Source: Necropsobacter massiliensis (lineage in GTDB: Bacteria; Pseudomonadota; Gammaproteobacteria; Enterobacterales; Pasteurellaceae). Taken from it: a stretch of DNA of 64,000 bases. Made by a program: the position numbers and the translations under genes. The DNA lies in the NCBI RefSeq assembly GCF_000827595.2, contig NZ_LN776184.1, positions 1 through 64,000 of the forward strand, read 5' to 3'. The notes below the pieces were generated by a model. It saw nothing but the letters and a program-made list of their open reading frames with translations, did not search any database and was not told the origin of the DNA. Below, in pieces: positions 6,857 to 15,644 of the stretch (positions are counted from its first letter, which is position 1; the number at the start of each line of letters is the position of its first letter).

Positions 6857-7759
6857 AACCACATTTGATATGTTACTTAGTAATTTTTTTTATACCGTCA
6901 TTTACGTATAGATACTATTAAAAGCTATGAAAAAGCAATTAGACAATTACAGAAAAATTGTAGTATTCAATATCCTGATGAAATATCAGACTCATTAATA
7001 CTCCAATGGAGAAAGAGAGTTGTTGGACAATCTATCATTGAAGTGACTTGGAACAGCTATATTCGTCAGCTAAAGACTATTTTCAAATTTGGAATTGAAA
7101 AACAACTTCTCCCATTTACAAAGAACCCTTTCGATGGTTTGTTCATTAGAGAAGGAAAGAAGAAAAGGAAAGTATATACTTCTTCAGATTTAAAAAAACT
7201 TAGCTTTGGAATCACTGAATCAAAGCATCTTCCTTCTATTCTTCGCCCATTATGGTTTACTAAAACCATAATTATGACTTTCCGCTATACGGCAATTCGA
7301 CGCTCTCAGTTAAATAAATTAAGGATTAAAGATGTAGATTTGCTGAATCAAGTTATTCATATTCCATCTGAGATAAATAAAAATCACGAGTATCATATAC
7401 TTCCTATATCAACTACGCTTTATCCTTATCTAAAGAAATTATTAACTGAACTAAGTAAATTGAATCAGCCTGTAGAATCTCAACTATTTAACATTAATTT
7501 ATTTTCAAATGCTGTTAAACGAAAGGGAGAAAAAATGACCAATGACCAGGTGAGCTATATCTTCAAAGTTATTTCAAAATATACGGGAATTATTAGCTCC
7601 CCTCACAGATTTAGGCATACAGCAGCAACAAATCTAATGAAAAAACCTGAAAACCTGTATATAGCCAAACAATTACTAGGACATAAAGATGTCAAAGTTA
7701 CATTGAGTTATATTGAAGATAATATTGATTCAATAAGAGAATATACAGAATTACTTTAG
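6843..7759 (+). pseudogene. int: ICE tyrosine integrase, frameshifted in a T run
   Basis: Tyrosine recombinase that would integrate and excise the ICE at tRNA-Leu. ATG 6843 has a GAGG ribosome binding site and overlaps the mobH end by 14 bases. It reads MKVNRTTFDMLLSNFF, then meets eight T (6884-6891) and a stop at 6909. Adding one T joins this to the frame continuing LYRHLRIDTIKSYEKAI and on to 7759, giving 305 residues, the normal size. The catalytic domain is complete: Arg in AIRRSQL, HRFRH, LGHK and Tyr in TLSYIE. A GTG at 7043 would give a catalytic-domain-only 238-residue product. Causes to separate: true mutation, a sequencing error in the T run, or slippage that restores the frame. 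Confidence 0.8.
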
Positions 7760-7767
7760 ATAGTCAT

Positions 7768-7795
7768 GCAAGGAGCATCCAAGGGTGTTCCTTGC
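7768..7795 (+). terminator. Hairpin after the integrase gene
   Basis: GCAAGGAGCA / TGTTCCTTGC (9 of 10 paired, 8-base loop), 9 bases after the integrase stop. There is no following T run, so it may be a weak or Rho-assisted terminator. From here to 7964 no gene is seen. Confidence 0.4.
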
Positions 7796-7964
7796 GAAAT
7801 AAATTTAAACCGCTCATTCTCAGCTTATTCATCCTTATAAAAATATTTTTAAAATTAATACATTCAGGCTTTACAAACTAGTATTTTTGTGTAAGATCTA
7901 ACCTATCCACAGAGCGTTAGTGGGTAGATCATGGTGTATTGGCTAGGTACACGGAATTGGTCTA

Positions 7965-8004
7965 AACAAATAGTTTTCAAACTTAACAAATAGTTTTCAA
8001 ACTT
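7965..8004. repeat. Two tandem 20-bp direct repeats beside the attachment site
   Basis: The unit AACAAATAGTTTTCAAACTT occurs twice back to back, ending 9 bases before the tRNA-derived sequence. Tyrosine integrases of ICEs and phages bind short direct repeats (arm sites) next to the core, so these are probable integrase or excisionase binding sites. Confidence 0.6.
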
Positions 8005-8013
8005 AAATGATGT

Positions 8014-8078
8014 ACACAAGGGATTTAAAATCCCTCGCCTTTCGAGGCGTGGCGGTTCAAGTCCGCCCTCGGGCACCA
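8014..8078 (+). other. ICE attachment site: 3' 65 bp of tRNA-Leu(UAA)
   Basis: From ACACAAGGG onward the sequence folds as the anticodon arm (loop TTTAAAA, anticodon UAA), the long variable arm, the T arm (GGCGG-TTCAAGT-CCGCC) and the acceptor end with encoded CCA at 8076-8078. The 5' third of the tRNA (acceptor strand and D arm) is absent and is replaced by ICE sequence. It is thus the duplicated 3' end left by integration (one of attL/attR), not a working tRNA gene. The intact tRNA-Leu should lie at the other ICE end. ICEHin1056-type elements are known to use tRNA-Leu. Confidence 0.88.
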
Positions 8079-8086
8079 TCTAAAAC

Positions 8087-8130
8087 GGCTAAATTTTAGC
8101 CAAAAGCTCATCTAAGAGCTTACTTTTTAG
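8087..8130 (+). terminator. Original tRNA-Leu terminator region
   Basis: Two small stems, GGCTAAA/TTTAGCC (8087-8101) and AAGCTC/GAGCTT (8104-8121), the second followed by ACTTTTTAG. They lie directly after the tRNA 3' end and are probably the chromosomal terminator of the tRNA gene before ICE insertion. Confidence 0.45.
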
Positions 8131-8317
8131 ACAGAATTAAAAGATTTAGTTTAATTTTGATAAAAAGTGAGTTCGTCATGACAAGTTCAGTGCTAAATGC
8201 TTTTAAAACCCGGTTCGCAGTCACCGTGTTATCAATTAAAGGTGGCGCGAAAAGCACTAATGCCGCTAACAAATATAGCGCCTGTTTAATTTTTATGATC
8301 CAAATCAGAAAATCCAT
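8120..8317 (-). CDS. Small hypothetical membrane protein (doubtful)
   Basis: A 65-codon minus-strand frame from ATG 8317 (GGTGGGAAAG upstream) begins MDFLIWIIKIKQALYLLAALVLF, one likely membrane segment, and ends in a basic tail. It lies between the tRNA terminator and the SirB-like gene and is not recognised. It may be no more than a chance frame. Confidence 0.25.
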   Translation of the reverse strand: MDFLIWIIKIKQALYLLAALVLFAPPLIDNTVTANRVLKAFSTELVMTNSLFIKIKLNLLILSKK

Positions 8318-8398
8318 TCTTTCCCACCGCGGCTGATTTCTTTTCAACCGGCTGAATGTTAGAATCCCTGCAACTCAACGAACATTACACGATGACAA

Positions 8399-8749
8399 AT
8401 GACATTTTCATTAATTTATCTTCATATTATCTGCGCTTTCACCAGCTTGGCATTATTAATTGTACGTGGATTGATGCAGCTTTTCGGTAAGAACTGGCGG
8501 GCGATAAAACTGTTAAAAATTCTACCGCACTTATCCGACACACTATTGATTATCAGCGGGGCGATTATTTTATTTACGATGTCATTCGGCTTCCCATGGT
8601 GGATTATCGGCAAACTGGTGCTGCTCATTTGCTATGTGATCTGGGCAACGAGCTACTTCCATAAAACGGCAACGCCCCCCAACGTCAGTAAATTATTGCT
8701 GGCTTGTGCGGCATTTGTCGGCGCAATGCTGTTAGGTTACTTTCATTAA
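8399..8749 (+). CDS. SirB-family membrane protein
   Basis: Integral membrane protein of 116 residues with four hydrophobic segments (about 5-25, 45-62, 66-84 and 95-114). It has the SirB pattern of a histidine in the first segment (YLHIICAFTSLALLIVRG) and LPHLSDTLLIISG in the second. SirB-like proteins were named for an effect on invasion gene expression in Salmonella, but their biochemical role is unsettled. The start at 8399 gives the normal family N-terminus. It is the first clear chromosomal gene after the ICE and stands alone, closed by a hairpin. Confidence 0.8.
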   Translation: MTFSLIYLHIICAFTSLALLIVRGLMQLFGKNWRAIKLLKILPHLSDTLLIISGAIILFTMSFGFPWWIIGKLVLLICYVIWATSYFHKTATPPNVSKLLLACAAFVGAMLLGYFH

Positions 8750-8752
8750 AAA

Positions 8753-8780
8753 ATGCCGAACGATATTTACCGTTCGGCAT
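8753..8780. terminator. Bidirectional terminator between sirB-like gene and yciH
   Basis: Perfect 10-bp stem ATGCCGAACG / CGTTCGGCAT with an 8-base loop, preceded by a run of A so that it also has a T run on the minus strand. It separates the convergent genes. Confidence 0.8.
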
Positions 8781-8801
8781 CCGCAATTTATTTATCGAGC
8801 G

Positions 8802-9122
8802 CTAACCACCCGCTAATTTCACGCTAAAGCCTTTCTGCACTAAGAGCTGCTTCAGTAATTCACGTTTTTCTCCCTGAATTTCAATGCAGCCGTTTTTCAC
8901 CGCGCCACCGCAACCGCAACGTTTTTTTAATTCGGTGGCTAGTGCTTTCAGTTCATCATCATTTAAATCCAAGCCACTAATCAGGCTGACACCATTGCCT
9001 TTTCGTCCGCTCACTTGACGATGAATACGCACGATACCATCACCCTTTGGTCTGTCTGGCTGTTTTTTCTGCTCTTTTATTCGTCCGCTTGCCGTCGAAT
9101 AAACCAACACGCTGTCTGACAT
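8802..9122 (-). CDS. yciH: SUI1-family translation factor-like protein YciH
   Basis: Bacterial relative of eukaryotic initiation factor eIF1 (SUI1), 106 residues. The SUI1 fold is visible as GIVRIHRQVSGRKGNGVSLISGLD (strands), the Cys-containing turn KKRCGCGGAVKNGCIEIQG and the final helix LLKQLLVQKGFSVKLAG. Enterobacterial YciH affects start-site fidelity in vitro, but its cell role is not firmly set. It follows pyrF by one base, the same order as in E. coli, so it is the last gene of the lapA-lapB-pyrF-yciH transcript. Confidence 0.9.
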   Translation of the reverse strand: MSDSVLVYSTASGRIKEQKKQPDRPKGDGIVRIHRQVSGRKGNGVSLISGLDLNDDELKALATELKKRCGCGGAVKNGCIEIQGEKRELLKQLLVQKGFSVKLAGG

Positions 9123-9123
9123 A

Positions 9124-9819
9124 TCAACCTTCGATTGACGCGTTAATCGCCCGTAATACTTCCGCCGGATTTTCCGCTTGGGTGATTGGGCGTCCGATTA
9201 CCAGATAATCGGAACCGGCCTGAATCGCGGCTGGCGGCGTCATCACTCGGCGCTGATCGCCGAAATCCGACCCGATAGGACGAATTCCCGGCGTGACCAG
9301 CGTAAAATCTTTACCGCAGTGAGCTCGCAAAATTTCCACTTCCTGAGGCGAACACACTACACCGTCCAAGCCGGCACGCTGAGTTAAATTAGCCAAGCGA
9401 ATCACCTGTTCCATCGGCGAGGCGTTAATTCCAATCTGCAATAAATCCAGATCCTCCATACTGGTCAACACCGTTACACCAATCAAAATCGGTGCATCTT
9501 TGCCGTACGGTTCGAGAATTTTTTTCGCTTCTTCCATCATGCGCAAACCGCCGCTGGCGTGTAAATCCACCATCCAGACACCTAAATCCGCTGCCGAGCG
9601 CACCGCTCTGGCAACCGTATTGGGAATATCATGAAATTTTAAATCCAAAAACACATCAAAATGACGCTGCTGCAACTGCTTGATAAAATGCGTGCCCAGC
9701 GTGGTAAACATTTCTTTTCCCACTTTCAAACGACATAAACTCGGATCGATTTGATCGACCAGTGCCAGCGCCTGTGCTTCTTTTTCATAATCCAATGCAA
9801 CGATGACTTTACTGCTCAT
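9124..9819 (-). CDS. pyrF: Orotidine 5'-phosphate decarboxylase
   Basis: Last enzyme of de novo UMP synthesis, converting OMP to UMP and CO2 in the cytoplasm. The 231-residue TIM barrel is complete: [12 protein letters not shown] at the start, the catalytic [11 protein letters not shown] motif (Asp and Lys pair, about residues 60-70), and the phosphate-binding GIRP and VIGRPIT motifs near the end. The ribosome binding site is AAGGAAAAG. It lies between lapB and yciH, as in enterobacteria. Confidence 0.97.
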   Translation of the reverse strand: MSSKVIVALDYEKEAQALALVDQIDPSLCRLKVGKEMFTTLGTHFIKQLQQRHFDVFLDLKFHDIPNTVARAVRSAADLGVWMVDLHASGGLRMMEEAKKILEPYGKDAPILIGVTVLTSMEDLDLLQIGINASPMEQVIRLANLTQRAGLDGVVCSPQEVEILRAHCGKDFTLVTPGIRPIGSDFGDQRRVMTPPAAIQAGSDYLVIGRPITQAENPAEVLRAINASIEG

Positions 9820-9836
9820 AACTTTTCCTTATTAAA

Positions 9837-11027
9837 TCAATTGTGTTCAATTCCACGAATCGGTTTGATACTTTCCCACTGACGGCAGGACGGACAACAC
9901 CATGTCAGTTTGTGAGTCTGATAACCGCAGTTTATACAACGATAATCAAATCCTTGTTTTATCCGTTCTCCGACCATTTTATGCAACAGAATCAGGCTGT
10001 CTTTGGCTCTTCCCGGCTCCGCATTATCAATCTGGTATTGAATAAAACGATGGAAAATAAACGTGCTTGGGTTCTGATTCAGCTGCTGATACAATTTAGT
10101 CTGGGCGGCAAACGAGCCGTCTTTTTCCGCAATCAGATCTGCAAGCGCCAAATCCACTGCGCTGTTACGACAAATCTGGCTAGCTTTAATCAAAAACAGC
10201 TCGAAATTATCCAGCTGATTTAATTCCTGATAACAGTATTTCAGCGCTGGCAACACTTCGCCGATATAAGCGGCATTTTGCTGCAAAATATTTTCAAAAT
10301 TTTTGACCGCACTTTGGTAATCCAATCGCACCATGTAGGCTTCCGCCAGCAGCATTGAGGCGCGCACGCAATTCGGTGCAACTTTCAACGCCTGCTGTAA
10401 AATATCAATCGGTTTATCTTTGCTTTCCGCATTCAGCCCCAATGCATATTCACAATAATAATGAGCCAGTTCAATGTTATCTTCTTTGGGAGCGATTTTT
10501 GCCAGTTTCTCGGCAACATTAACGGCTTTTTTCCATTCCTTCGTTTTTTGATAAATAATCGCCAGCTGCTGTAGGGCGCCTTCAGCAAACTCCGGTTCAT
10601 CCACTAATGTAATATACAGATTCTCTGCACGATCAAAAAAACCGACGGTCATAAAATCTCTGGCAAGCTGCTGTTTTGCCAGTAATTTTTGTTCAAAGCT
10701 ATAATTCGGACTGCGATCTAACGCCTGATGAATGCGCAATGCGCGATCCACCTCACCGCGCGAACGGAACAAGTTGCCTAAAGTCAGTTCCGCTTCAAAC
10801 TGAGAGGCACTTTCTATTTCGTTTTCAGCTTCCTGCTTTTGCAGCATATCTAAAAACAAATCCACCGCTTTATCCGGCTGATTAGATAACAAAAAGTTTA
10901 CGCCGGTAACATAATCGCGGGAAAGTTTATTACTGATATCTTCCTGATCTTTTTTCGCGCTGCGATGCCCCATATACCAACCATAAGCGGCGGCAATCGG
11001 TAACAACAGAAAGAGCAGTTCAAGCAT
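9837..11027 (-). CDS. lapB: Lipopolysaccharide assembly protein B
   Basis: Membrane-anchored TPR protein of 396 residues that controls LPS synthesis by presenting LpxC to the FtsH protease. It begins with one membrane segment (MLELLFLLLPIAAAYGWYMG), followed by TPR helices (about 40-340). It ends with a rubredoxin-like metal site C-x2-C ... C-x2-C (RCINCGYQTHKLTWCCPSCRQW). All expected parts are present. It is two bases downstream of lapA, so the two are co-transcribed. Confidence 0.96.
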   Translation of the reverse strand: MLELLFLLLPIAAAYGWYMGHRSAKKDQEDISNKLSRDYVTGVNFLLSNQPDKAVDLFLDMLQKQEAENEIESASQFEAELTLGNLFRSRGEVDRALRIHQALDRSPNYSFEQKLLAKQQLARDFMTVGFFDRAENLYITLVDEPEFAEGALQQLAIIYQKTKEWKKAVNVAEKLAKIAPKEDNIELAHYYCEYALGLNAESKDKPIDILQQALKVAPNCVRASMLLAEAYMVRLDYQSAVKNFENILQQNAAYIGEVLPALKYCYQELNQLDNFELFLIKASQICRNSAVDLALADLIAEKDGSFAAQTKLYQQLNQNPSTFIFHRFIQYQIDNAEPGRAKDSLILLHKMVGERIKQGFDYRCINCGYQTHKLTWCCPSCRQWESIKPIRGIEHN

Positions 11028-11029
11028 TA

Positions 11030-11323
11030 TTAGGCGGCCTTATCGCGGCTAGTAGCTAATTCGTTAATTTGTAATGTCTGACGTTTAATCTGACGAGCAA
11101 GAGACATATTTTTTAGCTTTAATTTCAAATAAAAAAACGCGCAAATCAACCAGCCCAAAAATAATCCCAACCCGAATAAAATAGCAACCAGCGTGGAAAG
11201 CTGCACTTCGCTTTGCGCAACGATATAATTAAATGAAATGATTTGATCATTATTGGCGCCAACAGTAATTGCAACCAACACAACGGCGAGCAAAATAATA
11301 AATCCGAAAATATATTTAATCAT
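11030..11323 (-). CDS. lapA: Lipopolysaccharide assembly protein A
   Basis: Small inner-membrane partner of LapB, 97 residues. It has two transmembrane helices (about 4-22 and 43-66), with the DUF1049 motifs NNDQIISFNYIVAQSEVQLSTLVAILFGLG and a C-terminal cytoplasmic coiled coil. The ribosome binding site GGGAGAA precedes ATG 11323. It is first in the lapA-lapB-pyrF-yciH run and is separated from ihfB by a terminator. Confidence 0.93.
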   Translation of the reverse strand: MIKYIFGFIILLAVVLVAITVGANNDQIISFNYIVAQSEVQLSTLVAILFGLGLFLGWLICAFFYLKLKLKNMSLARQIKRQTLQINELATSRDKAA

Positions 11324-11377
11324 AACTGTTCTCCCGGGAAATACGTGCGTATCATTATGCCAAAAATAAACACAAAA

Positions 11378-11398
11378 AACGACACTTAAAGTGTCGTT
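11378..11398 (-). terminator. Terminator after ihfB
   Basis: Stem AACGACACTT / AAGTGTCGTT with a one-base loop. On the minus strand it is followed by TTTTTTG, a classic intrinsic terminator 20 bases after the ihfB stop. Confidence 0.8.
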
Positions 11399-11417
11399 AT
11401 TTCAATTAGTTGATATA

Positions 11418-11702
11418 TTATGCCCGAACGTCCACGCGTTCTCTCAGCTCTTTACCCGCTTTAAAGTGAGGTACCGATTTGGCTTCCAGTTTTACCTGAT
11501 CGCCAGTCTTCGGATTACGCCCGATACGCGGTTGGCGAAAATGCAATGAAAAACTGCCGAAACCGCGCACTTCAATACGATCACCCTTCTCTAACGTCTG
11601 CGACATCTGTTCTAAAATATCCTTTACCGCGTTTTCAACATCTTTCACCGCGATAGAAGGATTTTTTTGAACTAAATTTTCAATAAGTTCTGACTTGGTC
11701 AT
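11418..11702 (-). CDS. ihfB: Integration host factor beta subunit
   Basis: DNA-bending protein that pairs with IHF-alpha and shapes promoters, origins and recombination sites. It is also commonly needed by tyrosine integrases such as the one in the neighbouring ICE. 94 residues, with the HU/IHF fold intact: [41 protein letters not shown] (beta arms with the intercalating Pro) and [14 protein letters not shown]. It lies just downstream of rpsA, the conserved order. Confidence 0.97.
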   Translation of the reverse strand: MTKSELIENLVQKNPSIAVKDVENAVKDILEQMSQTLEKGDRIEVRGFGSFSLHFRQPRIGRNPKTGDQVKLEAKSVPHFKAGKELRERVDVRA

Positions 11703-11772
11703 AATATTCTCCTCATCTCTTACCGATCGGCACGATAAAATACCGCGCCGACCATTTTAAGGGAATGCTTAA

Positions 11773-13422
11773 TTATTCGCCTTTTGCCGCTTTGAACGCT
11801 TCAGCAAACGCATTCGGCATAGCAATATCTTCTTGCTTGTTGTTGACGCTTGCAACCGCTGCTGCTTCTTCAGCCTGATCTTTTGCTTTCACTGATAAGT
11901 GAACGATACGGGCTTTACGATCCACACCGGTATATTTTGCTTCAACTGTATCACCGGCAGCAACTTCGCTGGTTAAATCGCCTGCACGGATATAGCCTTC
12001 AACACCGCCGTCCAATTCGACTTTAGCGCCTTTTGCATCTGCTTCAACGACTTTAGCCGTAACGATAGCACCTTTTTTGTTTAATGCGACGAAGTTATTG
12101 AACGGATCTTCTTCCAGTTGTTTGATCCCTAAAGAGATACGTTCTTTGGCAGAGTCCACTTGCAATACGATAGCAGATACTTCATCGCCTTTCTTATAGC
12201 TGCGAACCGCTTCTTCGCCCGGTACATTCCAAGAAATATCAGACAAATGCACTAAACCGTCGATGCCGCCTTCCAGACCGATGAAGATACCGAAGTCAGT
12301 GATGGATTTGATTTTACCGGAAACTTTATCACCTTTATTGTGAGTTTCGGCAAATTGTAACCATGGGTTAGGTTTGCACTGTTTTAAACCTAAAGAAATA
12401 CGACGACGTTCTTCATCGATTTCCAATACCATGACTTCAACTACATCACCAAGACTAACCACTTTAGACGGATGAATGTTTTTGTTTGTCCAATCCATTT
12501 CGGAAACGTGAACTAAACCTTCAACACCTTCTAAAATTTCCACGAAGCAGCCGTAATCAGTTAAATTGGTCACTTTACCGGTTAATTTGCTGCCGACCGG
12601 GTGGTTTTCAGCGATAGCAACCCATGGATCCTGACCTAATTGTTTTAAGCCTAAGGATACGCGAGTGCGATCTTTATCAAATTTCAATACTTTAACTGTG
12701 ATTTCATCACCAACGTTCACGATTTCGCTCGGATGTTTAACGCGTTTCCAAGCCATATCGGTGATATGCAACAAGCCGTCAACGCCGCCTAAATCAACAA
12801 ACGCACCGTAGTCGGTAAGATTTTTCACTGTACCTTTCACTTCAGCGCCTTCAGACAGGCTGGCTAAAATTTCTTCGCGATCTTGGCTGTTTTCAGATTC
12901 GATTACCGCACGACGGGAAACAACTACGTTATTACGTTTTTGATCCAGTTTGATAACTTTGAATTCCAGCTCTTTGCCTTCAAGATGTGCAGTGTCACGT
13001 ACCGGGCGGGTATCAACTAATGAGCCAGGTAAGAATGCACGTACACCGTTCAGCTCAACTGTGAAGCCGCCTTTCACTTTACCGTTGATTAAACCGGTAA
13101 CAGTTGCTTGTTCTTCGTATGCTTTTTCCAGTTCGATCCAAGATTCGTGACGAACGGCTTTCTCACGGGATAATTTAGTTTCACCGTAACCGTCTTCAAC
13201 GGCGTCCAACGCAACATTGATCACATCGCCGACTTTCACATCCAGTTCGCCTTGAGCATTCTGGAATTCCTCCGCCGGAATACGCGCTTCGGATTTTAAA
13301 CCTGCATCGACATATACGAAGCCTTTTTCAATCGCGACAACGGTACCGTTAACGATAGAACCCAAGCGGGTTTCCAGGCCTTTTAATGATTCTTCAAATA
13401 GTTGAGCAAAAGATTCTGACAT
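11773..13422 (-). CDS. rpsA: 30S ribosomal protein S1
   Basis: Largest small-subunit protein; it binds mRNA and helps it onto the ribosome. 549 residues with six S1 RNA-binding repeats. The first two are degenerate (ribosome-binding part); the later four carry the typical G-x-V-x-x-L-x-D-Y/F-G-x-F-V motif (for example [22 protein letters not shown] and [23 protein letters not shown]). The cmk-rpsA-ihfB order is conserved. The 68-base gap to cmk includes its leader, where S1 usually represses its own translation. Confidence 0.98.
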   Translation of the reverse strand: MSESFAQLFEESLKGLETRLGSIVNGTVVAIEKGFVYVDAGLKSEARIPAEEFQNAQGELDVKVGDVINVALDAVEDGYGETKLSREKAVRHESWIELEKAYEEQATVTGLINGKVKGGFTVELNGVRAFLPGSLVDTRPVRDTAHLEGKELEFKVIKLDQKRNNVVVSRRAVIESENSQDREEILASLSEGAEVKGTVKNLTDYGAFVDLGGVDGLLHITDMAWKRVKHPSEIVNVGDEITVKVLKFDKDRTRVSLGLKQLGQDPWVAIAENHPVGSKLTGKVTNLTDYGCFVEILEGVEGLVHVSEMDWTNKNIHPSKVVSLGDVVEVMVLEIDEERRRISLGLKQCKPNPWLQFAETHNKGDKVSGKIKSITDFGIFIGLEGGIDGLVHLSDISWNVPGEEAVRSYKKGDEVSAIVLQVDSAKERISLGIKQLEEDPFNNFVALNKKGAIVTAKVVEADAKGAKVELDGGVEGYIRAGDLTSEVAAGDTVEAKYTGVDRKARIVHLSVKAKDQAEEAAAVASVNNKQEDIAMPNAFAEAFKAAKGE

Positions 13423-13490
13423 AATTAATCTTCTAAGTTAGTTAATAACGTCCACTTCTTATCCATAAAAGTGGGGCTGATCATACATGT

Positions 13491-14207
13491 TTATTCGTTC
13501 CCTGAATAAACGGATTGCGATGATTTCGACCGCAAGTCAAGCCGTTGCCGAATATAGACTAACGCGCGCTCAACAACCTGATCAATACCCAATTCGGTAC
13601 TGTCTAATAACAGCGCGTCCTGCGCCGGTTTGAGCGGCGCCACCGCACGGTTTCTGTCACGGCAGTCACGCGCCTTTATCTCGGCCAAAATCTGTGCAAA
13701 GTTACCATTAATCCCTTTATTTTGCAACTGATTATAGCGTCTTTTCGCTCTTTCTTCCGCACTGGCGTCTAAAAACAGTTTAACCTGCGCCTCGGGAAAA
13801 ACCACCGTGCCCATATCACGCCCGTCGGCAATCAGCCCTTTTGGTGTGGCGAAATCGCGCTGTAGCTGTAACAACGCCGCACGTACCTGCGCAAATACCG
13901 CAATTTTGGAAGCCGCCTCCGCCACTTCTTGCGTACGAATCTGCGCACTGACATCATCCCCATCAAGGATAATCTTCACTTCCCCCGCCTGCGGCAAAAA
14001 TTGAATCGCCAGCTTGTCCGCCAGCTCGGCGAGCGCAGCTTCATCTGTCAACGCCACTTGCCGTTGCAGCGCCGCCAACGCGGTCACACGATAAATTGCG
14101 CCGCTATCCAATAACGCAAAACCCAGCTGCTGCGCTAAGGCATAGCATAATGTGCCTTTTCCCGCCCCGCTCGGACCGTCGACGGTAATTACAATATTGT
14201 TTGTCAT
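13491..14207 (-). CDS. cmk: Cytidylate kinase
   Basis: Phosphorylates CMP and dCMP with ATP, feeding nucleotide synthesis. 238 residues. The P-loop is GPSGAGKGT (residues 11-19). The substrate-binding [19 protein letters not shown] and ERAKRR motifs follow, all as in Escherichia Cmk. The last 15 residues or so extend past the usual end. It is first in the cmk-rpsA-ihfB block. Confidence 0.97.
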   Translation of the reverse strand: MTNNIVITVDGPSGAGKGTLCYALAQQLGFALLDSGAIYRVTALAALQRQVALTDEAALAELADKLAIQFLPQAGEVKIILDGDDVSAQIRTQEVAEAASKIAVFAQVRAALLQLQRDFATPKGLIADGRDMGTVVFPEAQVKLFLDASAEERAKRRYNQLQNKGINGNFAQILAEIKARDCRDRNRAVAPLKPAQDALLLDSTELGIDQVVERALVYIRQRLDLRSKSSQSVYSGNE

Positions 14208-14520
14208 TATTTACTCTTTTAACCTAAAAAAATTCTTTAAATTCGACCGCACTTTTTACCTATCTCAATACGATCATTGCCCACCTGATTTTACCTGAAG
14301 ATCGGGATAATCCATAAAGAATAATTTCACAGTAAAAAACTGTTTATCTTTCATTATGTTATAAATCGTAATCAGCATAACTCGCCGCATTCGCGTTAAT
14401 TTGCCGGGTATCAGACTGACTAACGCTTGCTTTTTTGAAAAAATAGGTATAGTTTACGCCTATTATTTTGTAGCAAACACTTTCCATTTATACAATATAT
14501 ACCGATATAGGGAGACCAAT
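14208..14520 (+). promoter_or_regulatory. Intergenic region with promoter of the NAD-salvage cluster
   Basis: This 313-base gap between divergent cmk and the nicotinate phosphoribosyltransferase gene holds one uptake word (near 14245) and no gene. A good sigma-70 match, TTGTAG (14468-14473), 17 bases, TACAAT (14491-14496), would start a transcript a few bases before the GGGAG ribosome binding site. A second weaker TATAGT lies at 14448-14453. No operator was identified. Confidence 0.45.
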
Positions 14521-15639
14521 ATGGAAACGATAAATAAAGAATTCGAACTAAAACGGCAAGGAAAAATTCCACGTTTAACCAATAAAACCTTTAAGTTCGA
14601 TCCCCGCATTAAAGACGGTTGGTTCTCCGCGGTGTATTTCCTGAAAACAGCAGAAATCATTAAACAGCGCCGACCAAAACAACGGGTGACAATGCAGTTT
14701 TTCCAGAAAAAAGACGCCATCCTGTGCGGTGTTGATGAAGCAATCGCATTGCTGCACACCTTTGCCGTTAATCCGCACGAGTTAACCGTTTGGGCATTAC
14801 ATGACGGTGATAAAATCAAACCTTTTGAAACTGTCTTAATGATTGAAGGCTATTACGAAGACTTCGGTTATCTGGAGGGCTTAATCGACGGCGTGCTGGC
14901 TCGCCGTACCGCGGTCGCAACCAATGTCTATAATGTGGTGCAAGCTGCTGGCAATAAACAGGTGATTTTTATGGGAGACCGCGACGATCACTTCTCTCAA
15001 CAGGCGGGCGACGGCTATTCCGCTTATATCGGCGGAGTGGCAGCGCAAGCCACCCATGCAATGAACGAATGGTGGGGGCGAGAAGGTGTCGGCACCATGC
15101 CTCATGCGCTGATTCAATTATTCGACGGTGATTTAATCAACGCCTGCGAGGCGTATTTAGCCACTTATCCGGAAGATAATTTAGTCGCGCTGGTGGATTA
15201 CCACAATGACGTGATCACCGACAGCCTAAAAGTTGCCCGCCATTTCGGCGAGCGTCTGTACGGCGTTCGTCTGGATACCGCCGCCAATATGGTAGATCAG
15301 TATTTTTTACGCAATCAACACGAATTCGGTCAGGAAGATCTGCGCGGCACCAATGTCTGTCTGGTACGCCGCTTACGTGAACATTTGGATGCCGCCGGCT
15401 TTCAACGGGTTAAAATTATCGTCAGCGGCGGTTTTGACGCCGATAAAATCCGCCGTTTTGAAGCGCAAAACGCACCGGTGGACTCTTACGGCGTGGGTTC
15501 AAGTTTGCTCAAAGTCAATATCGGTTTTACCGGCGACTGTGTCCGCCTTAACGGCAAACAACAGGCGAAACAGGGGCGCCGCTACAGCTTTAACCCGCGC
15601 CTAAGTGCGGTGCAATTTTCGGCAGTTTCTGAAGGCTAA
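14521..15639 (+). CDS. Nicotinate phosphoribosyltransferase family protein
   Basis: Expected to join nicotinate and PRPP to give nicotinate mononucleotide (NaMN), the entry step for NAD salvage from nicotinic acid. 372 residues. Motifs of the family are visible: the N-terminal YFLKTAEI, ARRTAVATNVYNVVQAA, GDRDDHF, LVALVDYHNDVITDSLKVA, the phosphate-binding VSGGFDADKI and SYGVGSSLL. The start is ATG 14521 (GGGAGA ribosome binding site); the frame reaches further upstream but without support. It is slightly short for PncB and resembles the shorter bacterial/archaeal type. Next come a membrane protein (6 bases on) and NadE, so uptake and conversion of a pyridine precursor is likely. Confidence 0.85.
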   Translation: METINKEFELKRQGKIPRLTNKTFKFDPRIKDGWFSAVYFLKTAEIIKQRRPKQRVTMQFFQKKDAILCGVDEAIALLHTFAVNPHELTVWALHDGDKIKPFETVLMIEGYYEDFGYLEGLIDGVLARRTAVATNVYNVVQAAGNKQVIFMGDRDDHFSQQAGDGYSAYIGGVAAQATHAMNEWWGREGVGTMPHALIQLFDGDLINACEAYLATYPEDNLVALVDYHNDVITDSLKVARHFGERLYGVRLDTAANMVDQYFLRNQHEFGQEDLRGTNVCLVRRLREHLDAAGFQRVKIIVSGGFDADKIRRFEAQNAPVDSYGVGSSLLKVNIGFTGDCVRLNGKQQAKQGRRYSFNPRLSAVQFSAVSEG

Positions 15640-15644
15640 TCACA

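Noticed and set aside
8014-8078. Possible functional tRNA-Leu gene
   Set aside because: The acceptor 5' strand and the D arm are missing; upstream sequence is ICE repeat.
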